Assembly: GCA_046497505.1 (NCBI GenBank)
Contig: JAWOFN010000003.1
Location: 1-39,689 of the forward strand
Source: JAWOFN01 sp046497505 [NCBI: bacterium]
GTDB taxonomy: Bacteria > Blakebacterota > Blakebacteria > Blakebacterales
Direction of reading: 5' to 3'
Length of the DNA stretch: 39,689 nt
Every line of letters starts with the position of its first letter. Position 1 is the first letter of the stretch. A model generated the notes under the pieces. The model worked only from the letters and a program-made list of their open reading frames with translations, did not search any database and had not been told where the DNA came from. Below, piece after piece: positions 1 to 6,323 of the stretch. A program made the position numbers and the translations under genes.

Positions 1-321
1 CCGCTGGCCGCCCTCGCCCTCGCCGACCTGCTGCTCGACCGGATACGGGCACGGGGCTCCTCGCTCCTGTGGGCCACCCACGACATGGGGATGGCAGGGG
101 TGCTGGCCGACAGGGTACTGGTCCTGGACCGCGGAAGGATCGTGGAGGCCGCCCCCATGCGGGCCCTGGTGGAACGGCCCCGTTCGGCGGCGGCCCGGAG
201 GCTGCTGGGGGCGTGGCTCCCCCTGGACCCCCCGGCGGCGCGGCGTCAGCTCCGGGAACCGGGTTCGGTCAGGCCGGACGCTGAGAGATGGGAACCCCCG
301 CCCTCGGAGGAGGAGGGGTGA
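1..321 (+). CDS. ABC transporter ATP-binding protein, C-terminal part (5' end outside window)
   Basis: The reading frame is open from base 1 and ends at a TGA at 319-321. The visible 106 residues are the end of an ABC ATPase. The H-loop lies in LLWATHD, followed by the usual LADRVLVLDRGRIVE strand-turn-strand and a tail (PRSAAARRLLGAWLPL) resembling the C-terminus of oligopeptide/nickel-type (Dpp/NikE-like) ATPases. Walker A, the signature and Walker B lie upstream of the window, so the substrate cannot be told. The last 76 bases overlap tail-to-tail with the homoserine kinase gene on the other strand. Residues after the conserved tail are Pro/Glu-rich and look non-conserved. Confidence 0.85.
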   Translation, partial: PLAALALADLLLDRIRARGSSLLWATHDMGMAGVLADRVLVLDRGRIVEAAPMRALVERPRSAAARRLLGAWLPLDPPAARRQLREPGSVRPDAERWEPPPSEEEG

Positions 322-1274
322 GCGCGGGCGGTCCCGCCCACGTCGTCGGGACCGAGGAGGAGCACCCGGCTGGCCATCCCCCCCTCCCGCCAGACACCCT
401 GCATGGACGCTCCGATCTCCTCCAGGCGGTCCGGTCCCTCGTCGGAGAGGATCATCACGGCAGGACCGCCCCCGCTGAGCCAGGCAGCCAGGGCTCCCTC
501 TTCGAGGGCGCGGTCCACGATCTGCTCGAAGCCGGGGATGAGGGGCGCCCGATACGACTGGTGGAGGGCGTCGCGGGTGAGTTCCCGCAGTTCCTCGCCC
601 CACCCCTCGGAGAGTGCCTCGTAGAGGAAGAAGGCCCGCTGCTGGTTGCGCACCGCCTCGGGGTGGGGGATGTGGGAGGGGAGTGCCTCCCGGGCCATGC
701 GGGTGGAGAGCTCGGTGTCCGGGACCACCGCCGCCAGGAGGAAGTCCTCGTGGAGACGCTGCCGACGGACCAGGATGCCCTCCCCCCTGCCCGGAGCGGC
801 GGCGGTGAGCCCTCCCATGACGGAAGGTGCCGCGTTGTCCGGGTGCCCTTCCTCGGAGGCGGCCAGCGCGATGAGCCGCTCCGGTCCGATCCCGGAATCC
901 GCCAGCCGGTCGCCGGCCAGCAGTCCCGCCACCACCGCGGCGGCGCTGGAGCCCAGCCCCCGGGAGACGGGGATCTCCGAGCGGGCGGTGATGCCCACCC
1001 TCCCCTCGAAGGTGAGTCCCGCCTCGGCCCAGGCGGCCTGCACCCCCCGGACGAGGAGGTTCTCCTCGCCCTCCGGGACCCTCCCCGTGGGTCCGCTCCC
1101 CTCCCCCTCCCAGGCCACCTCCCACCGGGCGGAACCGGTCCCCGCCATCACGAACTCCCCCTCCGCCTCCACCGTCGCCCGGAGGTAGACGTCCACCGCC
1201 AGGCCGACCAGGTCGAACGCGGGCCCCAGGTTGCTGGTGGAACCGGGGACCACGACACGCACCTTCCGTCTCAT
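246..1274 (-). CDS. thrB: homoserine kinase
   Basis: A GHMP-family kinase of 342 residues that phosphorylates L-homoserine with ATP in threonine synthesis, in the cytoplasm. All three GHMP motifs are visible: an N-terminal motif VPGSTSNLGPAF (residues 9-20; most ThrB read GPGF), the ATP-binding loop PVSRGLGSSAAA (102-113), and a C-terminal Gly-rich motif AWLSGGGPAVMIL. The ThrB-typical GHPDNAAPSVMGGL is also present. The chosen ATG (1274) has a strong GAAGGAGGG ribosome site just upstream. A longer frame upstream would run into the HAD gene and is rejected. It lies 10 bases downstream of the HAD gene, probably in one transcript. The last ~25 residues (Ser/Gly-rich) are not conserved-looking and overlap the convergent ABC gene. 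Confidence 0.92.
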   Translation of the reverse strand: MRRKVRVVVPGSTSNLGPAFDLVGLAVDVYLRATVEAEGEFVMAGTGSARWEVAWEGEGSGPTGRVPEGEENLLVRGVQAAWAEAGLTFEGRVGITARSEIPVSRGLGSSAAAVVAGLLAGDRLADSGIGPERLIALAASEEGHPDNAAPSVMGGLTAAAPGRGEGILVRRQRLHEDFLLAAVVPDTELSTRMAREALPSHIPHPEAVRNQQRAFFLYEALSEGWGEELRELTRDALHQSYRAPLIPGFEQIVDRALEEGALAAWLSGGGPAVMILSDEGPDRLEEIGASMQGVWREGGMASRVLLLGPDDVGGTARAHPSSSEGGGSHLSASGLTEPGSRS

Positions 1275-1284
1275 AGACCCTCCT

Positions 1285-2313
1285 TCAGGTCGGCAGCAGT
1301 TCCAGGACGTCCATGACCTCCACCGCCAGGAGGTCGGCGCCCTCTTCCGCCGCCCATACCGCCGAATCGGGGTCGCCGCCCCCGGAGAGGCAGTAGACGA
1401 AACGCAGGCCCCCATCACCCAGGTCCTCCCGGGTCCGTACCAGGGCGGTGAGGTCGTCGCGGTTGTCACCGAAGTAGTAGACCGGGCGGCCCGGCATGGT
1501 CTCGACGATATGCATCAGACCCTCCGGGGCGGGCTTGGGGGGGAAGGTGCCGTCGTCGGTGACGATCCGTTCCCCGTCGGTGCCCTCCTCGATGCCGAGC
1601 ATCTCCAGGGCCAGCCGGGCCTCCTGGGGGATGCGTCCGGTGAGGATGCCCAGGGGGCCGCGCCGCGCCTCCTCCCAGCGCGCTCCCCCGACCAGGGGCC
1701 GCTCGCGCTCCATCCCCCCGGTTCCCCGGTAGAAGCGGGGTTCTTCCCCGAAGACCTCGCGGAACCGGGCGCCTCCCACGTAGAGTTCCTTGAAGATGCG
1801 TTCCAGGGTCGTGCGGTCCACGTCCTCCAGGACCTCCCGGGCGGTGTCCCCCTCCCCCCGGACGCGCAGCACCTGCCGGGCCGCCTCCGGACCGCCCCCC
1901 GCCGCCGCCATGGCCTCGGAGAAGCGCTCCAGGGGGGGCGCGGTCTCGGGGTGCCGTCCCCACCAGAGGGAGAAGATCAGTCCCGCCTCGGCCACGTCCC
2001 AGTCGTTGTTGAAACCGCCTGCCCGCTTGTACGCCTCCACGTCCTCGGCCCGCATCAGGGGGGCGGTCCCGTCCTCCGCGAGGATGACCTCCAGGTAGAA
2101 GTTCACCGCCTGGGGGATGACCTCCCGGAACGACTTGTGCGTGTCGATGAGCACCCCGTCGATGTCGAAGACCAGTCCCCCCGGCACGCCGGTCAGGTCC
2201 TCCCTGCCCGGGGCAGCCAGCAGGCCGGGGGCCGGACGCGGCCATCCGGTCCGCTCCTCCGTCTGCTCCAGGATCCGCAGCATCTGCTTCCTGCGCCGCT
2301 GGCTCAGTCCCAT
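1285..2313 (-). CDS. HAD-superfamily hydrolase (subfamily IA-like phosphatase)
   Basis: A 342-residue phosphatase-type HAD protein. Motif I is FDIDGVLIDT with nucleophile Asp50 and acid Asp52. Motif II is the Thr of GILTGR, motif III the Lys of PPKPAPEGL, and motif IV GDNRDD. A large helical cap lies between motifs I and II (about residues 60-210). It looks closest to the HAD-IA group sometimes annotated beside amino-acid biosynthesis genes (TIGR01548-like); that assignment is from memory and not tested. ATG 2313 is preceded by GGGAG at good spacing. Its stop is 10 bases from the thrB start, so the two are probably co-transcribed, which suggests a phosphorylated amino-acid intermediate as substrate, but the substrate is unknown. 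Confidence 0.82.
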   Translation of the reverse strand: MGLSQRRRKQMLRILEQTEERTGWPRPAPGLLAAPGREDLTGVPGGLVFDIDGVLIDTHKSFREVIPQAVNFYLEVILAEDGTAPLMRAEDVEAYKRAGGFNNDWDVAEAGLIFSLWWGRHPETAPPLERFSEAMAAAGGGPEAARQVLRVRGEGDTAREVLEDVDRTTLERIFKELYVGGARFREVFGEEPRFYRGTGGMERERPLVGGARWEEARRGPLGILTGRIPQEARLALEMLGIEEGTDGERIVTDDGTFPPKPAPEGLMHIVETMPGRPVYYFGDNRDDLTALVRTREDLGDGGLRFVYCLSGGGDPDSAVWAAEEGADLLAVEVMDVLELLPT

Positions 2314-2359
2314 ACTTCTCCCGTCCCGGGACCCCCGGCTCTCCGATCCGGATCACCGA

Positions 2360-2388
2360 GGGACATCCGCGTGCATGCCGACTATACT
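2360..2388 (+). promoter_or_regulatory. candidate sigma70-type promoter for the first ECF operon
   Basis: A -35-like GGGACA (2360-2365) is followed after 17 bases by a -10-like TATACT (2383-2388). It lies in the divergent gap between the HAD gene and the ECF sigma gene. The same A/T-rich core reads TATAGT on the minus strand, so it could also serve the HAD/thrB unit. This is pattern matching only. Confidence 0.4.
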
Positions 2389-2504
2389 GGTCTCGATCCG
2401 AGCGTCCCCGAATGGCAACATACTAGACACCGTCCGGCACGGCTCCAACGACCTTGTATCCCCTCCGAAGGCTCCGGAGGGGCGCACGGAGCCGGCCCCC
2501 CGCG

Positions 2505-3080
2505 GTGTCGATCGTTCGGAAAGGGAGCAACGTACTGAAGGAATCGCGACTCATAGCGAGGGCCCGGGAGGGCGATGAGGAAGCGTTCGGGGAACTGGTG
2601 CGCGCGCACCAGGACCGGGTCTACCGGACCGCCGCCCGGATGGTGGGCCCCGACGAGGCGTGGGACATCGCCCAGGAGGTCTTCATCCGGGCCTTCGGCG
2701 AGATCGAGCGGTTCCGGGGTGATTCCGCGCTCTCCACCTGGCTCTACCGCATGACCGTGAACACGTCACTGAACTTCCTGCGCGGTGAGGGCCGCGAGAA
2801 GGACCGCCGGGAGGGCTACGGCCCGGGTGTCTCCGACCCCGCGCCCCGTCCCGACCGGGGTGTGGAGACCGAGGAGACCGAACGCCTGGTGTGGGAGGCG
2901 GTGGACTCCCTGCCCGAGCGCCAGCGCACCGCCCTGGTGCTCCACCGGTTCGAGGGGCTCACTGCCCCGCAGATCGCGGAGGTGATGGACGCGACCACCG
3001 GGGCCGTGGAATCGCTCCTCCACCGGGCCAAGGAATCCCTGCTGGGCGAGTTCCAGCGGCGGGGCCTGGGACCGGCGTGA
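2505..3080 (+). CDS. ECF RNA polymerase sigma factor
   Basis: A sigma-70 family ECF factor with sigma2 (core binding and -10 recognition: AFGELVRAHQDRVYRTA, then DIAQEVFIRAF and STWLYRMTVN) and sigma4 (helix-turn-helix: LPERQRTALVLHRFEGLT, then IAEVMDATTGAVESLLHRA), joined by a charged linker. The start is uncertain. In-frame candidates are TTG 2454, GTG 2505 (used here) and CTG 2535. Homology begins only at LKESRLIARAREGDEEAF, and the only good ribosome site (GGGAG, 2523-2527) sits 7 bases before CTG 2535, so the true start may be that CTG. It is followed by a zinc-finger anti-sigma gene and a CpxP-like gene, a usual envelope- or metal-stress layout. Confidence 0.9.
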   Translation: MSIVRKGSNVLKESRLIARAREGDEEAFGELVRAHQDRVYRTAARMVGPDEAWDIAQEVFIRAFGEIERFRGDSALSTWLYRMTVNTSLNFLRGEGREKDRREGYGPGVSDPAPRPDRGVETEETERLVWEAVDSLPERQRTALVLHRFEGLTAPQIAEVMDATTGAVESLLHRAKESLLGEFQRRGLGPA

Positions 3081-3156
3081 ACGTGCCCGCCCGCACGGGG
3101 TAACCGTGCAAGGAACGGACTCTCCGCGGGGTCCAAGTCACAGAGGTGGGAAGACC

Positions 3157-3645
3157 ATGAGCGAAGAGCACCGGAACATGGGCCACGACGAGGCCCGGGG
3201 CATGCTCCCCTCCCTGCTCTCCGGGACCCTGGACGAGGGCATCCGGGAGGCGGTGGAGGAGCACCTCGAGGTCTGCGCCGCATGCCGTGAGGAGGCCGCC
3301 GGCCTCCGGGCCCTCTGGGAGGACCTCCCGGACCGTGCACCCGCCCGGCCGCCGGCCGACCTCTGGCCCGAGGTGCGTTCCCGGCTCCTGCGGGAGCGGG
3401 TCCTGACGCTGCCCGAACGGCAGCCGTGGGGACGTCTGGCCGCCAGTTTCGCCGCCGGTCTCCTCATGGGGCTGCTCCTCTGGCGTCTGGGGACCGGGGG
3501 ACCCGCGCCCAGCCAGGCCTCGGTCGAGGAACTGATGGCCCACGGTTCCCTCTTCGAGCAGATGGATCCCGTACCCCCGCAGTCCGCCGCGGGCCGCTAC
3601 CTGGCGCTCATGAGTTTCTCCGAGGACGAGGGAGGGGTACGATGA
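3157..3645 (+). CDS. zinc-finger anti-sigma factor, membrane-anchored
   Basis: A 162-residue protein that probably holds the upstream ECF sigma inactive. The N-terminal cytosolic part carries a ZAS (zf-HC2) motif: an early His (GHDEAR), then Hx3CxxC in EEHLEVCAACREE. One transmembrane helix follows (LAASFAAGLLMGLLLWRLG), then a ~45-residue outer tail with no recognised domain. ATG 3157 is chosen because GAGGTG lies 8 bases upstream; an earlier in-frame start has no ribosome site. Its stop overlaps the next gene's start as ATGA, so translation is coupled. The signal that releases the sigma is unknown, though the following CpxP-like protein suggests a periplasmic metal or misfolding cue. Confidence 0.88.
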   Translation: MSEEHRNMGHDEARGMLPSLLSGTLDEGIREAVEEHLEVCAACREEAAGLRALWEDLPDRAPARPPADLWPEVRSRLLRERVLTLPERQPWGRLAASFAAGLLMGLLLWRLGTGGPAPSQASVEELMAHGSLFEQMDPVPPQSAAGRYLALMSFSEDEGGVR

Positions 3646-4235
3646 GCCGCACCCGACTCCTCACCCTCCTGCTGGCAGGGTCCCTGGGCCTGAACGTCGC
3701 CCTCGCGGGCGTGATGACCTATCGCACCTTCAACCCGCCGGACGACCTGGTCCGCAAGCGTCTGGAGGAATGGCGGGCCGAACGGGCCAGCCGGGGTCCC
3801 TCCCGATGGGACGAGTATCACCGCCGGCGGGAGGAGGAACCTCCCCGGAAGAGCGAGGCGGACACCACCCGCCGGCGCGGGTTCGACTGGCCCGACCGGG
3901 CGCAGGTGCGTCAGCTGGCCGAACTGAGGAAAGAGACGGAGGAGGATATCCAGCCCCTCCGGGAACGGGCCCGTACGATCCACGACCGCATCTTCACCGA
4001 ACTGCTGCGGGAGGAGCCGGACCCGGCCCTCCTGGACAGTCTGGCCGGACAGAACAGCCGTATCCAGCACCGCATCCAGCGGCGCCTGCTGCATATGATC
4101 CTGGAGGATCGTGAGATCCTCACGCCGGAGCAGTACGAGTGGTCGCTGAAGTACCTGGTACCGGGAGCCCTGGGCTCCAAGGGGGTCAGAGGACCAGGAT
4201 CCAGAAGCCCACGGCCGCCAGGGCCAGGGAGATAG
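3642..4235 (+). CDS. periplasmic heavy-metal sensor / CpxP-Spy-like protein
   Basis: A 197-residue protein that starts with an uncleaved or cleaved signal helix (LLTLLLAGSLGLNVALAGVM). A long, highly charged helical region follows: QVRQLAELRKETEEDIQPLR, then RARTIHDRIFTELL, then ILTPEQYEWS. The LTPEQ-type motif near the end and the heptad-like helices fit the metal-resistance CpxP/Spy/CnrX group (Pfam Metal_resist-like). Translation is coupled to the anti-sigma gene through ATGA. The likely role is to sense stress in the periplasm and feed into the sigma/anti-sigma pair. The last ~20 residues (Gly/Pro/Arg/Ser) look like a read-through tail and overlap the convergent membrane gene by 50 bases. 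Confidence 0.75.
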   Translation: MSRTRLLTLLLAGSLGLNVALAGVMTYRTFNPPDDLVRKRLEEWRAERASRGPSRWDEYHRRREEEPPRKSEADTTRRRGFDWPDRAQVRQLAELRKETEEDIQPLRERARTIHDRIFTELLREEPDPALLDSLAGQNSRIQHRIQRRLLHMILEDREILTPEQYEWSLKYLVPGALGSKGVRGPGSRSPRPPGPGR

Positions 4236-4848
4236 CGATCTTCCCGCCGCGGCTCTCCCCGTCCCCGGGGAGATGCCGCATCCCCTTGAGACCGACGAAC
4301 ACCGCCACCGCGATGCCGAAGAGGGCGGTGACGCAGAACACGGCGAATGCCAGCGCCGCATAGGTGAGGGAGGTGGCGGCCGCCGCGAGGACCAGTGCCA
4401 GGGCCGCCACGTTGGGGTGGAGTCCCAGGAGGACCGCCAGCGCCCTCCCCTCCGCCTCCCCGCACTCCTCGCCGTGCTCTTTCCGCCCCGCCTCGTGGGC
4501 GTGCCGGTGCAGGGGGTCCCAGCCGACCAGCGCCATGATGAAGAGGATCGTACCGGCCGCCACGAGCAGGCCGCCGGAGGCGGCATGCACGGTGTGCTCT
4601 ATCTCTTCCAGCAGGCTGTGTCCCGCCAGGGCGACCACCGCTCCCAGCACCAGGGTCAGCCCGATATGGACGGCGGAGGAGAGCATGGCGTACCCCACCG
4701 TCCTCCCCGTGGTCCAGCCGTGGGCGCGGCCCGCCACCACCAGGGGGAGCCAGTGCCCCGCCAGGAAGGCGTGGAAGAGCCCCGCGGCGGCCGCTCCGGC
4801 CAGCAGGGGGAGGAGGGCGTCCGGTATCTGTTCGATCCCATGCGGCAT
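4186..4848 (-). CDS. six-helix integral membrane protein with His-rich loop, possible metal exporter
   Basis: About 220 residues with six predicted membrane helices (for example LLPLLAGAAAAGLFHAFLAG, AAGTILFIMALVGW, ALAFAVFCVTALFGIAV, and the terminal IAISLALAAVGFWILVL). Histidines sit inside or beside helices 1 and 2 (FHAFLAGHW, SSAVHIGL). A cytosolic or outer loop between helices 3 and 4 is His/Glu/Cys-rich (HRHAHEAGRKEHGEECGEAE). This layout resembles NicO/RcnA-type nickel-cobalt exporters or HupE/UreJ-like proteins, but no signature motif settles it. ATG 4848 is used; a TTG at 4857 is an alternative, and neither has a clear ribosome site. It converges on the CpxP-like gene, which fits a metal-stress function by context only. 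Confidence 0.7.
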   Translation of the reverse strand: MPHGIEQIPDALLPLLAGAAAAGLFHAFLAGHWLPLVVAGRAHGWTTGRTVGYAMLSSAVHIGLTLVLGAVVALAGHSLLEEIEHTVHAASGGLLVAAGTILFIMALVGWDPLHRHAHEAGRKEHGEECGEAEGRALAVLLGLHPNVAALALVLAAAATSLTYAALAFAVFCVTALFGIAVAVFVGLKGMRHLPGDGESRGGKIAISLALAAVGFWILVL

Positions 4849-4919
4849 GGCGCCCAAGATAGTACGTCCGCATGACCTCGCTCACCAAAAAGAGTCACAG
4901 GAACGGGTACTCACCGTGC

Positions 4920-4978
4920 TTGACGGGGGGACGGGCTCCTGCGTACCTTAAAATGCGATAGATAAGGTCGCCTTTATC
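4920..4978 (+). promoter_or_regulatory. promoter with inverted repeats upstream of the Rrf2 regulator (candidate autoregulatory operator)
   Basis: TTGACG (4920-4925), an 18-base gap and TACCTT (4944-4949) form a candidate promoter. Overlapping it, ACCTTA (4945-4950) and TAAGGT (4963-4968) are perfect inverted half-sites. Immediately after, GATAAGG (4961-4967) faces CCTTTATC (4971-4978). The A/T-rich alternating half-sites stand out in a GC-rich background, 60 bases before the Rrf2 start. Binding of the Rrf2 protein here is inferred from position only. Confidence 0.5.
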
Positions 4979-5038
4979 GGCCCTTCCCCTCCCCCGGGGA
5001 GAGGGCCGGCAGGGCGCACCCGGACCGGAGGTAGGAGC

Positions 5039-5500
5039 ATGCTGGGCCTCACGAAAGCAACGGACTATGCCATCCTCGCCCTGGGCTACCTGGACGAGCA
5101 GCCGGACGAGGCGGTGGTCAGCACGAAGGAGATCGCGGAGGCCTACTCCATCCCGGCCGAGCTCCTGGCCAAGGTCCTCCAGCGCCTGAGCAAGCAGGGA
5201 CTGGTCCGGGCACACCAGGGACGGGGGGGCGGCTATTCCCTCTCTGCCCGGATCGAAGCCATCTCGGTGACCGAGGTGGTGGAGGCGGTGGAGGGACCCA
5301 TCGCCATCGCCGCCTGCCTGAAGGAGGGGGGCGAGGAGCTGTGCGAACAGTACCGTCACTGCACCATCAAGTCGCCGGTGGAGCACATCCAGGAACTGGT
5401 GGTGCACCTCTTCGGTGAGATCTCGGTGGCCAACATCACCACCGGGGCCGGACTCTCCCCCCCCAGAACGAACCTCACCGACATCGACGTGAGGACCTGA
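5039..5500 (+). CDS. Rrf2-family transcriptional regulator, possible Fe-S sensor (IscR/RsrR type)
   Basis: A 153-residue protein that begins like other Rrf2 regulators (MLGLTKATDYAILAL). A winged helix follows, with the helix-turn-helix STKEIAEAYSIPAELLAKVL and wing QGRGGGYSL. Near residue 93 there is a three-cysteine cluster with spacing Cx8Cx5C (AACLKEGGEELCEQYRHC), where IscR has Cx5Cx5C, so an Fe-S cluster is likely but the ligand spacing is unusual. GGAGGTAGGAGC immediately precedes ATG 5039. A palindromic promoter region just upstream suggests autoregulation. It could control the ABC/AttH operon 130 bases downstream or the divergent membrane gene; neither is shown by the sequence. Confidence 0.88.
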   Translation: MLGLTKATDYAILALGYLDEQPDEAVVSTKEIAEAYSIPAELLAKVLQRLSKQGLVRAHQGRGGGYSLSARIEAISVTEVVEAVEGPIAIAACLKEGGEELCEQYRHCTIKSPVEHIQELVVHLFGEISVANITTGAGLSPPRTNLTDIDVRT

Positions 5501-5630
5501 GGGCTCCCCGGCCGCGGCATACCTCCCGGGTGACGGGCTTCCTTCGGGGAGTCCGCTTCTGTTCGTCGTCGGCGGGGAGCGGCATCCATCACAGGGACGG
5601 GGAGGATCGACCCGGCGGATCGAGCTGCCC

Positions 5631-6323
5631 ATGGACTGGATCGTACGCACCGAGGACGTGAAGAAGACCTATCCCCACGGGACCCGCCCCGTGGAGGCCC
5701 TCCGCGGCGTGGACCTGGAGGTACGGGAGGGCGAGGCCCTCGTCATCATGGGCCCCAGCGGGTCGGGTAAGAGCACCCTGCTCAACCTGCTCGGATGCCT
5801 CGACGTCCCCAGCAGCGGCGAGATCTGGCTCGAGGGGACCCCCCTCTCCGACCTGGACGACGACCAGCGCACCCTCCTGAGACGCCGCCGGGTGGGCATG
5901 GTCTTCCAGTTCTACAACCTCCTCCCCTCCCTCTCCGCCCTGGAGAACGCCGCGCTCCCTCTCCTTTTGGACGGCCGGGACCCCATCCGGGCCTCCGAGC
6001 GGGCGGGCGGACTGCTGGAGGGGCTCGGCCTGGGGCACCGGCTCGACCACCGTCCCGACGAACTCTCGGGGGGCGAGATGCAGCGGGTCGCCATCGCCCG
6101 GGCCCTCGGTCCCGACCCGGCGGTCCTCCTCGCCGACGAGCCTACCGGGAACCTCGACTCCGCCACCGGCGAGGAGGTGCTGGAGCTGCTCCTCGAGGCG
6201 GTCCGCACGAGGGGACATACCCTCGTCGTGGTCACCCACGACCCCCAGGTGGCCTCCCATGCCGACCGCCTGCTCACCATGCGGGACGGTCTGCTGGTGG
6301 ACCCGCCGGAGGAGGAGAGATGA
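5631..6323 (+). CDS. ABC transporter ATP-binding protein (LolD/MacB-type)
   Basis: A complete 230-residue ATPase: Walker A GPSGSGKST (about residues 42-50), Q-loop VGMVFQFYNLLPSLSALEN, signature LSGGEMQRVAIARAL, Walker B AVLLADEP with D-loop GNLDSATG, and H-loop VVTHD. The MVFQFYNLLP and ADEPTGNLDS wording is typical of the LolD/MacB/FtsE branch, which works with FtsX-fold permeases in mechanotransmission rather than channel transport. The stop overlaps the permease start (ATGA), so this is the first gene of a three-gene operon. ATG 5631 is used; the ribosome site is weak. Confidence 0.93.
   Translation: MDWIVRTEDVKKTYPHGTRPVEALRGVDLEVREGEALVIMGPSGSGKSTLLNLLGCLDVPSSGEIWLEGTPLSDLDDDQRTLLRRRRVGMVFQFYNLLPSLSALENAALPLLLDGRDPIRASERAGGLLEGLGLGHRLDHRPDELSGGEMQRVAIARALGPDPAVLLADEPTGNLDSATGEEVLELLLEAVRTRGHTLVVVTHDPQVASHADRLLTMRDGLLVDPPEEER

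Noticed and set aside
5504-5551. CTCCCCG / CGGGGAG inverted repeat after the Rrf2 gene
   Set aside because: The stem is seven pairs with a 34-base loop and no T-run, so it is too weak to call a terminator.
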